A stretch of 64,000 bases of DNA from Trichostrongylus colubriformis (taxonomy: Eukaryota; Nematoda; Chromadorea; Rhabditida; Trichostrongylidae): positions 21,825,743 to 21,889,742 of the forward strand of contig OZ022256.1 of the NCBI GenBank assembly GCA_963978905.1. Direction: 5' to 3'. This document shows positions 11,851-22,795 of this stretch, in pieces. The notes beneath the pieces were generated by a model that was not told where the DNA came from, did no database searches, and worked only from the letters and a program-made list of their open reading frames with translations. How positions within the stretch are numbered: position 1 is the first letter of the stretch; each line of letters begins with the position of its first letter. Both the position numbers and the translations under genes were made by a program.

Positions 11851-14800
11851 ATGAACCCGTTGTGGAAGGTCATTATAACTATAGCCTTGTTGGGACAGAT
11901 GTATGTCATCTTTTGGACAATGGAACGGAGATATATTTCGCCATATGCGGATGTGAAGTACGTAGGATTTCGATTGAATGGAGGTCGCTTTGGCAATCAG
12001 GTGAGCTGTGCGTTCCTTGTTTGCTTATCGAATTGATGCGCTCACACCATAAATATTAGGTTGTAAGGAAAGTTATGGCCCCTCTTTCGCTTTCACAAGA
12101 TAAATTCAAATCTCAGTGCGAGAACATGAATCATTACATAGTGTGATCTTTGGATAGACAAAAAGTTGCGCTTTCTGAATATATGCCTTATTTGGAATGC
12201 CACAAGGTTTTCGAATTATCAGAGAAATTCTAAAGTACTGCGGAAATGGCACTTTTTAGGTGACTTCACTTCACGAGTTCTTGTTTAGCCGAGTCCCAGC
12301 GAAGGTGACCACAAATAAGAGTGCTGCAAGGGGAGGGGTGAAGCAATGGACGGAACACTTCGTTCCTGGTTTCAGAAGTGCAGAAATGGAAACGCATTGC
12401 TCGAATTCTCCATTGATCAAATCACTTCAAGTGATACAGCAGAAAGCGTTGGGCGTCCATACTCGCAGGAGACATCCACAAGTATTGGCCCTCAACACAC
12501 AAACTTGGTTAACCACCTCAGGTAGCCTCGATTAGGAAAAAACCCAAAAAGATGGGTGCCACGACCTCTCAGAGCAGCAATGTGCAAGCGCATTTTCCAC
12601 ATATCCTCCTACAGTAATTGGAGCGATGCAGGCTGAAGCCCTTACTCGTCCACCATATCCACCAGATCTGGCGTTAACTGAGCCCCACATTCCCAAACAT
12701 CTGAACAGCTTCTTTAGCAGCAGGATGTTCAGAAAGAATGGTGATTTTGAGTAGACTTATTTTGATTTCGCTGTATAAATCACCAGCCCTTCACCAAAAT
12801 GAGATATGCAAATATCCTTGACATTGTCAAAAGTGTAGCGAATCAAATGGTGCTCATTCTGTGAGAAAAGATGCAGTCTGAGCCGAGTTATGATTTCCCG
12901 AAGTTAAAAATGCGAAAACTGGCCAGAACTTTCTTTACAGCCTAAGATGTCGATTACTTTAGAACACTTCTTTTCAAATTTTCTGTTCCAATAATGAACG
13001 GCGCACCTTTTCCTGTGATATTAAATTTTGCCAGATGAGAAATAGAGAGCGATTATTTTCTTTTTTCTCGTTTTGCATCCAAAACTTACTGATTACAGCT
13101 CTTTCATTTTATAACTGGCTATGGCATAGCGAGAACACTTAACCGCGTTCACTATCTGCCCGCTTCGGAATGGGAATCTCGTGTGCAGAAGTATATGGAT
13201 TTGTTCAAAAAAGTGTTTCCACATCTCGAAGAAACTTATGTCCAACTACGGGTGAGTCTATTCTTACAAAAGTACCGAATCATTTATTAACTTCCATTTC
13301 TGCATATCTATTAACCTTTTCTCCCATCAAATTCCACAAATTCTAATTACAAGAGAGCATTCCTGCCGCAGCTTACTAAAAGCGGCTTTTCTGCATTTCA
13401 CAAAACTCCTTCAATAATCGGCAGAGACAGTCCTCCGAGAAAATCCATGGTTCGTCACGCAATGTTTCAAACGGCTGCCTATGACTAACTTTTGATATGA
13501 ATTCTGGAATATCTTACAAATCATTCTTATGTGCCTTTTTATATGTCTAGTTTTAATGTTTAAGTAGCGAATTTACGTTCCAGGTGCATCTTCGTATGTC
13601 TTTTCAAGACTTGTACTTGAAGTAGGCGGTTTTGTTCCATAATTAAATGGTTCTGACCAAAATGCTCCCAACCCAAAAAAGCGGCAAAATAGATAAATCT
13701 TTCAATGGAAACGGAAACTAGAGGCAGATGAAATGCCTTCAGGAATGGTACGCTCACTCCTCTTATTCCTCTGGATGAGGATGGTTTTCTAGCGCGTTGC
13801 CTAAGATGTTAATCGACAAAAGTCATCGTGGGATCCGTAAAGCGTAGCGCCCATGAACAGCACTGAAGCGCTCTCGTGGAAAGTGAGGCTAGAACCAACA
13901 AGTATGTGGGTTTGCAGGCAGGGTCAAGCCCCCGTCGAGGAATCTCCGACAGGGGTCGCATTTGGTCCGCTGGGAGGGTAGGGTGGTCGTAATCATTGAG
14001 GTAGGCAGTGATCAACGGAATTGTTCAGGCTGAGGGTCCAAAGTGTAAAGGGGGAGGGATGTGATAAAACTGACTAACTGTGTTCGAACGCGAAACTAAC
14101 TCAGCTTAATCATCATGAAAACCTCATGCATAGCGCGATACACAGCGAAGCCAGCCAATGCCAATAACCCTTCCATTGGTCTGCTGGCACCGAAACCCGT
14201 ACAGATACACCTCCGAAATTCACCGATTAACCGCAGGAAGCGGGATCTATCGACGGGCACCACCGAGGATGAATACATAAAAAACTATGTGATGAATTCA
14301 AGAGATCGGCTGATATGGACTTCTATTATAACCTACTACCATTGCAAGAACTTGATCTGGTACTAGCAAGACACTATACGGACCACGCAAACGTTTGTAT
14401 TTTTTGTATTCACTGAGAATGGGAAGGAAGTCGTCTTGCATGGCGCATCGTGGCCAGCCAAGGCCAGCCACCCTCTCGTTGGTCTTCTGAGAGCAGAAGA
14501 TGCGTACTGGAGGCGTAACAGAAACAATGGGTCATTTTTCACAAATTCGTGGGAAGATCTCGCAACTTCAAGATCAACAAAAAAAATTTTCTGGCTGCCC
14601 TCGGGATAACCTTCTTCGAAGATATTGTATAGTTTAAGCGGTATATGGAAAGCGGCAAATTGGCAGATCCCGGATAACAAGGCCGCACTCATATGGTTGA
14701 ATTTCAAGGAAGTTATGACCAGTCGAAGTGAAACACTTCGATATTTTTCAAAATTTTCCTTGACTGGACACCCATATCGGGAACTACGCAGCCATTAGGT

Positions 14801-17800
14801 AAACCAAGAAGCAAGTAAATCGGTCTGAGGAAGTTATTAAGAAAACAGGTTACAGTACTTTGAAAGGTGGAGTCTAAGTAAAGTCACAAGTGTTGAAAAA
14901 ATGTCCAAATTTTGTATGGGGAAGATACCGCGTCCAATCTGACCACCGCGGCTCTACCGCAACGGCAACGCGGCCCTCAGATGGGGCGCAGTGAAACACA
15001 TTACATGGCTCCTATTTAGTTCTAACTTTTCTATGCTTGTTTTGTCATCCTTTATTTCTGAACCAAAACTTGCATGACTATTGAGCCTCCTCCCTTGTCA
15101 TCAGAAGGCGGGCACATTACCTATAATCGGCAACGCTTCCGATTCGAAACATAAGTTTTGAATTTTGTTAGCTCATTATTAGGTTGTCGAAAAAGAATCT
15201 TCGTCTTTTAAATGCGCGCTTTTTCCTACATAGGTAGTACAAGTTCACTGCATCTATAGGTACTATTGTCTTCCATCTCCCGTATAACCTTTTTCGGCAA
15301 AATATGTCAAAGGAGTACTTTCGGGACATTCTACTCTATAATCTGAAATATGGCCTCCAGCATTCGAATTTAGTCGGCGTATAAACGCTGCATTCGAAGG
15401 GCTCAATGCTCGAACTTGTGGCACAACTTTGGTTCAAACGCTTTCGAGAAGGCAACTACAACGTCAAACACTCTGACCGGTCCGGACCCCCATCGGAGAT
15501 CGACAACGAGCGATTGCGAGTGCTGGCTTGTAACGCTATACTAACAGCAGACCTATACTGTCAGCAGCCGTATATTCTGGTCGCGAAAATCACAGAGAAA
15601 CGTACGAACCAGGACACGGTTCTTTTCCAACACGATAGTGCTCGCCCACATATAGCAAAAGCGACTCGCCCAAAAATTCTCGAGCTTGGATGAAAAGTCC
15701 TGCCCCATCCACCTTATAGCCCTAATCTTGCTCCATCGGGATATCATCTTTTCCTTTCCCTATCTGAGGCCATTCAAAGAAAAACCTTCGATAATGAAGA
15801 TGGCATGGAACGGTGTTGTACAACTTCTTCAAATCAGAGCCAGAACAGTTCCATGCGGATGGCATGGCAAATTTGCCTGAAAGGTAGCGAAGAGCGGTAG
15901 AATAAGAAGGTGATTACACTGCATTATAGTATTCTCTGTGTTTTGTAATAAAATGTAAAAATGAATTGCTTCAAAAAACAAAAAAAAAAACTTTTTCGAC
16001 AACCTAATATTTCTCTTGGACGCTCTTGTTGCGAAATATAAGTACTAGATTCTGTTGAATCCTCAATTTTCTTATTTTGTCGGGAGTTTTGCCTCAGTGT
16101 TTTTTACCATAGGTCTTGATTTCCTTGATGCATTGGCTGGGTAGAAACCACAGAAATAGCGAAAGGACGTATGGAGGCCCCTTTTCTGGGGTGAGGTCGT
16201 ATTTTTTGAAAATTCCTCGACGCCACTCATGACCCTGGTAGTAGGAGTAGCAGAGAGCATGGGAGGGGTCAAATGCTGAAAAGGGGAGGAGTCTGGTAAA
16301 TAGTAGGGTAGCAGAATAAAGCAAAGGGTTGAGTCACGAAATGGGACTCTCTACTACCACTGAACCTTTCGGGACCGACTTTGCTCCTTTAGGAGTGTTG
16401 ATCTACTTATCGTATCGTCTTCGTGTTTGCGGCGTGGAACTGCTTATTATTAAGACCGAAATTCCTCCATCCAGTTAAAAACTTGATCGATACAGAGCTT
16501 CTAGAAAGAGGTACTATTTCGTACCCTATCAGTATGCATCTGTTCAGAACGCATATTTTCGGATACTAATGCGCTTAATTGTAAAGTAACAGATGGAGTA
16601 CACCAACAAAATGTCTGGAGAGAGCCCTAAAAATCTTTGAAGTATAGTTCCTGTCACTCTTCTGGTGCGAGTTTTACGGTGAAACTAAGCCTATGAATGC
16701 ACCTCCACCGGATGATATTGTGATCAACCTAGTGATGTCACCTGTTTACCTGTGTAACCTTATGATGTCACCTGTTTACCCATGTAAACGTTGTCAACTA
16801 TTGGAATCTCTTCTTTATCTTATCTCATCATTCAATTCGCATGCTATCCTTGCTAAGTTCCTGCCACCTTGGCCGCCGTGGTTGCCAGCAATCACGTTTA
16901 GGCTGGGCGGGCCAGCGTTGAAGGGTAGAGTTGCGCTGGCTTTCTTCTTCTTCGCGCTCCAGAACTCCACACTTATGCCTTGATAAGGGTACTACCTTCA
17001 CTGCTGTGGGTCGATCCATATGATGTGAAGGTGGCTGTGACATACCAATAATCTTGAAACGTGTAAGCCTTCAAAGGATACCATAACAATGGAGATTCAT
17101 TGGTGTCAAGTGTCATAGGAGCGATAGGTTCGCTAAACAGGAAAGGGAGCGCGATAACTGCATATATGAACCATATAATATATAATAAATGAATGTATGG
17201 TCCAGGGCACTCTGTGCGTTGCCGCAAATGGCAGGCTTGCTTCAAAGTTGCCTACATACTTTTTGTTGCTGCCGTCATCAGCAGCGTTTGTGATGGTGGC
17301 AAAGTTCGGTGTATCACCAATAGAAACCACATGTGGTCACGGCCATGTAACAAGGGGTGTCCATGGAATGAACATTAAAAGAGGAACAGCAGATATAACA
17401 GAACCTCGTTTTCGTTTTCGAAGAGCGGACACCTTGATTATATGTCCACAAGTAGCTTCAGCGCGTACTCCTCCGGAAGAAGCTCTTCCTTTACTTTTTG
17501 TGAGAAGCTTTTTTTCAACACATTTCACATTCATTTCACATAGATTCTTATTTGAAAGCAAGCGCTGTTGGTGTGCCATATACATATCGCGGGATTTTCC
17601 GTGGATTTTTCAGGAATTTACCAATTAGTTTGGACCTAGCTTGAGATTCATGGTCAATGTTGAAGAATCAGTGCGCGATGTGCGTCTCCTTCACTCTACT
17701 CCTGCAGTTGTTGAGTGATGTCCTTTTTCAATTCCACGTCAGAATTAAATATCAAAAATTATATCAAATTGGAATTAGACATAAGTCCGGTGACACAGGA

Positions 17801-20800
17801 GAAACCTAAAGACACCGGGAAGGGTAAATTCGGCAGACTATGGCTTAGGAAATGGCGAAAACCAGAGAAATAAAGACGAAATCCCCTTCTCTCTCGCGCT
17901 CCTCTACCTCATAAGCCGGGAAGGACTGCAGACGGGGGGAGAGGCTAATCGGCCGGCCACGAAGCTAATCGGCCGCCCTCAAACGTTATTCCGTCTTCGA
18001 CAGCAACTCGCCGGCTGCGGGACTACAAAACGACACGCAGTGCTGCTAGGTCGTGAAAGAACTCGTGGCGCACTTTTTCGATGAGAGTTTCGCCTCAATT
18101 CATCTCTTCTGAAGTAGAAGGTCTGTTTTTAGAGGACATGTGTTCACAGGTTTAAGTTTTCCATTGCTTCTCCTAGTGTCCTTAGTTTAGCTTATCGAAC
18201 TCTAAAAATCAATATTGGTTAAAAGCATACTACTACAGCCCGGCTGCTACTCTCCACGAAGTGCCACGGTACCAGGTAGTAGGTTCCGCCATTGCTATTA
18301 CTTCGCTGGCTCGGATATGGTTATTACAGTCACAGTTGATCATAGTCAAAAGTTCAGTCCCAGTACATATAAAAAACTATGAAGACAAACTGAAGAGCCT
18401 GATTCCGAGGTATTGGCCCTAGAAAACGGGAAGCTTTCCAAATCTCACAATCTTTTTATTCTACAATTTAACGACCACGGCTTCATGACGGCACTGTCAA
18501 TCAAGCATTTGACTGATCACACGTGCACCAAGGGCAACTTCGCCAGTTCCATATTTGTCTTTTCAGTCACTGTAAGTGCTATAAAGCGAGCCATAAAGTT
18601 GAGCATATCAGAAAAAAACGAAGTTGAGTCCGTAACTGTTCGGTTGCCCCATGGGTGCCCTCCTGTGGTATCCCTTCTATATAAGTAATGCGAACACTTT
18701 TCGGAAAGAGATCGCATAATCCATCACCTTGTGGAATCTTTTAAGTATTTTGAAGAGAAATTCTAGAGCCTCACGATATTTCACCTATTTAGACTGGCTT
18801 AGGCTTCGAAACACAACAATACTCAGAAATACATAGTTTACCGACACTCTTAGCCGGGCCTAGTGCACCGACGCTAAAAAAGCGTACTATACCATACTGC
18901 TGTTTTCTCGACATTACCGAGCCAATTACAGGTCAATTCTTATTGCAACTGCGTCGGAAATTTCGTTAACAGTCACTTCATGATGCTGCATTATGGACAC
19001 AAACTTGGGCTCCAGACAGCCTTCAAACCTTCTCAAATACTTTATGCTCTGACCACACGAGCTGCAACTCAGCACCTCCAACTGAAGCAGCAAGCGAAAC
19101 TATAAACATTAATGGAAAATGAAGTATGTTCTATGGAAGGGTGCTGCAAGCTGTCTACGCAAGTCAGTAGGATTTTGCAAGCGGTGATGTCTGAGGCACA
19201 TTCCCAGTAGAAGGGAAATTTACGCAATACATTCATACTTTACCACACTCATGTACCCTGCCTATGCCAAAATGTGTAGATTGATTCAAAGATGAACTTG
19301 GAACTTGTTCAACTTCGTCATCTATTTCCAGAACGTGACCGATGAAACAGTTGTTCCATTTGCGGCTTGCTGCTGTGCATACGAGGATCCTCGCAAGTGC
19401 GTTACTCTCTTCCCTTCAACTCAGAAATTAATATGCAATATGTTTTTTGTGCAATTTCAGTACAAGATTTATGAAAAAATGGGTGGCTTGTCCTATTCCG
19501 CAGCAGGTCCCAGAGGCATTAGCATTATGCGTCAGGTGACCATAATACCGGTAGTGACGGCCACATTATGTAGGTACCGAATGGCCAGTTAGGGACAATT
19601 CACTCTCAAAGCGTTGAATGCAGAATAATTTGCTGAACTAGAAAACGAGGGTAACATCCGCATAATGTGTCACCCACTTTAAATGAGTTGACGAATTTGG
19701 ACAACACGCAGAAGGAACTGCTGTAATGCTGGAGGGGAAGTGGATGACAGCATTACGCAACATTACAATGGTAGCACTTTGTCATTTTACAGCAATTGGA
19801 GTTGTCTTAAGGTTTCCACCCTTCGCTCATGGGAACTGCAGAAGACAACGCATTATCACGCATGTTGCATCCAAGGCCACCGTGAGACTTCACGATTTTG
19901 CGATTTTGCGACTTTGCGGTGTCACGGCTGCGCCCGCGAAGTTGTTGCCTAAGCTGGTCATAGAGCGCAATCCACGCCGTGCCATACTCGGTTTCGCTCT
20001 AGTCGTTGCGAAGCTAGCGTTGAAGAAGTTCAACCGGTTGAAGTTCGGTGAGGCCAGGCAGTCTTGGGTAACAATGCCTCTTTTGACCACTCCTTTTCTT
20101 TCCACACTGCTTCCGAAATCTCCAAATACATTTCAGGCTTCTCAATCGTTCTGAGAAATACCTACTTCTGGACTTTGATATGGGGCAGAATCCACGCTTT
20201 TTCGAAGAGTACTATGATGACATCCGCCGCCGAGTTCTGGATTTTTCGTTATACATTCGTAAAGAAGGGAACTACATTATTGACTCATTAAAAACGTACT
20301 TCGAAATTTTGAGTTGACCTAATATTTCCTCATGACTGCAGTTTGAAGATGTTGTGAATACTCCAGCGAACGAAACAGCAGAACGTGTGTACATATTCGA
20401 AGAACTGATTTTATTCCAATGAACGTTTCCACAGACATAGATCAAACTGTTCAAGCAGTCAACAGCATCGCCAGAAGAGTGGTCAGTCCGCGCCATTATA
20501 ATTCATAGCAGGCTCCTTTTAAAATAGTTTTACTCATTTTTAGGGAACCTCAGAATTCTTGATTTTTGGAGATGACCAGACGTTCATGAAGGATCTCAAA
20601 GATGCAATCATACAACAAGGAAAGTGGAAGAAAGACGTGGGGGTTTTTTTTTTGAAATTTTAGCAAGTTTCAACAATAGTGGCCACAAACTACCAAAGAA
20701 GGGGATTTCAAGGAGAATTTGGCTGAGTGCGCTCTTCATTTATACGACAGTGACACATGTTATTTGCCATCCCGAATTTCGGCTCAGTCCTTGTTTTGAG

Positions 20801-22791
20801 CATCCACTGAAAACGCAAATGAAAGCAAACGAAAAACCGTTTTTCAGCTCCCCCTTACCATTAGACTGCACAAAATCAGAGCACATTTACGATAATCATC
20901 GTTGATCATCGGACTCAGTGGCGATTTATGGGATATATACAAGTGACAAAGAATCCAAAGCAAGCTCTCGTGAATATGAATAGAGCATCTCACTTTTGAC
21001 TTTAGGGAGATCACGGACATAAAGCACGCAGCTCACACAAGATATCATACAAAATTCAGCAAACGTGCCTGATTTCCTTGTTGCTGCTGCCCTTACTGAC
21101 AGGTTTTTGGCGCTATCGCAATGAGGGGGAGGGGGAGGACGCATCTCATAAAAAGTTGCCCACCTAACCATCTCCGATGGATGTCTGGAGGGTCAATATG
21201 CACAATCCTAGATAAAAAAGCGTCCATAAATGAACGCCTCGTACATTGCGATAGCGCCCTCATCGTGGTTCTGTGTGAAGACGCCCATCAAAAGCAACTA
21301 CGTGGTAAGGCAATTTTTTGAGAGAGAGGGACATTAGCTAATGCATTAGCTGACATGCAGCTATGCGGTCGAAAAAATCAGTGAGACTATAGAAATTTTT
21401 TGTAGCATATCGAAAACTCCGCGAGCACCGTTACCCGCTTTAGAGGAAGTACGCGAGCACCACAGCACCTTATCGCTTCTTTGTGCATGCAAGTTTGGGC
21501 TGAAGTCAGCGAGGAAGGAGCAGTTTCGCGTTTCGAATGTTCAATCTCCTTACTAGCCCAGTAGCCATCATAGAAAAAGCATGTAACCCTCTGAGATGAT
21601 CAGCCATATTAGCAGGAATCCCTTTTCTACATCGAGCAACTGGATTCAATGGAGTTCTTAGCTGGAAAACACCTGGTACACTTCTTGGCGTGGAGTTGTG
21701 GGAATGATACTCTGAATGATATATAATTACCACATCGAGTATAGCAACTTGACCCCTGTATTATTGGAATCTCCTTGTTGACTTGGCCAAATGAAATCTA
21801 CTTTGCCCTTCCCCCTTACCGAAGAGTACAATGGCAAAGTACTATGTTAGCTTATCTGCCACGCGATAGTCGAATTAGTGGCCTTTTTGGGACGAGTAGC
21901 TCCTTGAATAGGTGATCAGGCTGCACCTTTGTTGTGGCTGCACGAAGCACCCCCACGGTGTTGTGCCTGCTTGAATACAACCGAGCCACACCCACCCAAA
22001 CAAATCATGCCTGTCTTCAGACGAACGAATTTCTAACGTGGAAGCTGCACTCATTGTCAAAATGGCTGTCTTATCGAATTATCTTCTCTTATGCAAGTTT
22101 TCTTCTACACGTGAGCACCACGTTGGAAATTCGTTCTTCTGAGTACAGGTGTGATATGGTTGGCTGGGCATGGCTCGTTTGTTTTCAGGCAGGCACAACA
22201 CCTGCAAATGCTCCGTGCATTCGCAACAAATCCTGAGTTCTTTTCCAAGAATCCACCTCCCCAAGAAGGTAAGCCACTGATTTGATTATCGCACGGTGTG
22301 CCTGTCGAAAGCAAAAGCTAAACAATCTACGATTTCCTCAATCTACATGTTTTCTTTGTCTAGTATCACCTTTTTCTGTTGAAGCACATATCAACATCAG
22401 GAGCAAAAGCAGGGGTTTTCGCTCTGAGCTACATGATGATAGTTGAGCGCCGCAAAGCTCTCCCTGGACTGGTTATTCTGAAATTATAGTAAGGGTCTCA
22501 AGTTGAGAAATCTGATACTGAAGTGCGGTTGTTCTCAGTTGTTAGCTGCTCGTTCTACATTTTGAATGATCAGATCTGTGCTTTGTAATTTAAGGCCGTT
22601 ATCGTTTCCAAGTACACTGAGCCCATCGATATGTATTTAACCTCCCAACTGTGTCGTTCATTCCTCATATCTGCTGCCACTTCCACATTTGGATGGTGGT
22701 TAGCCTTTTTCGTAGCAGATCAGAATGCTGTATTTTACGCAAGTGATGATAGAAGAATGAACTCTAAGGTGCCCAGCAAAGAACTATTCAT
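11851..22791 (+). CDS. Alpha-1,2-fucosyltransferase-like protein (GT11), seven exons, last exon unplaced
   Basis: Seven exons join in phase without a stop: 11851-12000, 13099-13251, 19332-19396, 20137-20295, 20367-20481, 20544-20636 and 22595-22791, about 310 residues. Residues 6-22 are hydrophobic after a short basic start, as in a type II Golgi membrane anchor. Family landmarks in order: GGRFGNQ (44-50), LFHFITGYGIARTLN (from 51), VPFAACCCAYEDPRK (109-123), GQNPRFFEEY (about 135-144), the GT11 motif I HIRRTD (185-190), FLIFGDD (219-225) and STFGWWLAFF (275-284). GT11 enzymes transfer fucose from GDP-fucose to galactose in the Golgi. TTTCAG at 11822-11827, 23 bases before the ATG, could be a spliced-leader acceptor. 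The last recognised exon ends at a strong donor (GTAAGTATG); without splicing the frame stops at 22793-22795. The family usually runs on for another 10-20 residues, so a short final exon is probably missing. The exon 6 donor (GTGGGG) is weak. Intron 2 is about 6.1 kb and full of repeats. Donor sugar and exact linkage are inferred from the family. Confidence 0.85.
12056..12945 (+). mobile_element. Decayed mariner element in GT11 intron 1
   Basis: The ends form imperfect terminal inverted repeats, TTAGGTTGTAAGGAAAG on the left and the complement of TTAGGCTGTAAAGAAAG on the right. The left flank is TA (12054-12055) and the right flank is GA, a mutated TA. The inverted paralogous copy has the uninterrupted text CATAAATATGTCGATTAC, which fixes the insertion point. 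Inside, PPYPPDLALTEPH near 12,650 corresponds to the mariner block holding the third catalytic aspartate, followed by a degenerate C-terminus. The open frame at 12,260-12,535 resembles the middle of the transposase but contains stops and frameshifts. At about 890 bases it is shorter than an intact mariner (about 1.3 kb). Confidence 0.85.
13860..15000 (+). repeat. Dispersed repeat family DR1, copy 1
   Basis: Shares an ordered series of blocks with 45610-46690, including GAGGTAGGCAGTGATCA, ACCTCATGCATRGCGC, CCGAAATTCACCGATTA, CATATGGTTRAGTTTGAAGG-like text and TATGGGGAAGATA near the right end. It begins with the palindromic core around GTCGAGGAATCTCCGAC. A third, inverted copy is at 56150-56885. 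Open frames at 14,096-14,707 are not shared between copies, so I do not call a protein. Probably a non-autonomous DNA element; the class is unknown. Confidence 0.75.
15179..16007 (+). mobile_element. Internally deleted mariner element with TA target duplication
   Basis: The termini are inverted repeats beginning TTAGGTTGTCGAAAAAG, flanked on both sides by TA (15177-15178 and 16008-16009). A transposase remnant runs through the middle: WFKRFREGNYNVKHSDRSG and SEIDNERLR from the helix-turn-helix and linker part, then after an internal deletion HDSARPHIAKATR, with the second aspartate of the catalytic triad, then PHPPYSPNLAPSGYH, where the third aspartate is replaced by asparagine. The first catalytic aspartate block is missing. 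The element is 829 bases, lies in GT11 intron 2, and cannot encode an active transposase, although its ends are well preserved. Confidence 0.9.
15406..15693 (+). pseudogene. Mariner transposase remnant
   Basis: A 95-codon open frame inside the mariner at 15179-16007. Residues 7-36 match the mariner DNA-binding and linker region (AQLWFKRFREGNYNV, then SGPPSEIDNERLR). Residues 74-95 match the catalytic block HDSARPHIAKATR up to LELG. The segment between them is far too short, so the first catalytic block is lost. A stop follows at LELG; the continuation (VLPHPPYSPNLAPS) is present after that stop. Confidence 0.85.
16010..16267 (+). repeat. Dispersed repeat family DR2, copy 1
   Basis: Matches the reverse complement of 55690-56010 through the words GAAATATAAGTACT, TTTTGTCGGGAGTTT, ATAGGTCTTGATTTCCTTGA and GAAACCACAGAAATAGCG. 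It ends in TCCTCGACGCCACTCATGAC, related to the start of DR1. It directly follows the mariner at 15179-16007. Confidence 0.7.
16268..19331 (+). other. Rest of GT11 intron 2, no convincing gene
   Basis: About 3 kb between DR2 and GT11 exon 3. A 30-base near-tandem duplication with TGATGTCACCTGTTTACC lies at about 16,734-16,790. Open frames at 17,197-17,628 and 18,413-18,688 match nothing I recognise and do not line up with splice sites that extend GT11. A CT-rich tract and GC-rich patch with GCTAATCGGCCG repeated lies near 17,900-18,010. Confidence 0.5.
20637..22594 (+). other. GT11 intron 6
   Basis: The intron between the FGDD exon and the GWWLAFF exon. Just after exon 6 the sequence around 20,690-20,770 contains text that weakly resembles another GT11 segment (GDFKENLAECALHL in one frame), possibly a decayed alternative exon. 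It also holds the foldback MITE at 21957-22202. Confidence 0.5.
21957..22202. mobile_element. Foldback MITE in GT11 intron 6
   Basis: GGTGTTGTGCCTGC at 21957 is complementary to GCAGGCACAACACC ending at 22202, and the pairing continues inward with mismatches for about 85 bases per arm (ACGAACGAATTTCTAACGTGG versus its complement). A related single arm occurs at 7325-7413. No coding content. Confidence 0.75.
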
Positions 22792-22795
22792 GTAA

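Larger units (their letters stand above)
10829..13512 (-). repeat. Right arm of large inverted duplication
   Basis: This is the partner of the arm at 7423-9206. It contains the intact exons 1 and 2 of the GT11 gene and about 1 kb of DNA upstream of the start, so any promoter of that gene is likely to lie within the duplicated sequence. It is longer than the left arm because of the mariner insertion in intron 1. Confidence 0.9.

Noticed and set aside
17197..17628. 143-codon + frame in GT11 intron 2
   Set aside because: No recognisable domain and several overlapping frames; cannot support a gene.
19461..19549. Candidate GT11 exon after the acceptor CAATTTCAG
   Set aside because: Joining exon 3 directly to 20137 gives the family sequence PRKLLNRSEKY without it; including it inserts unrelated residues.
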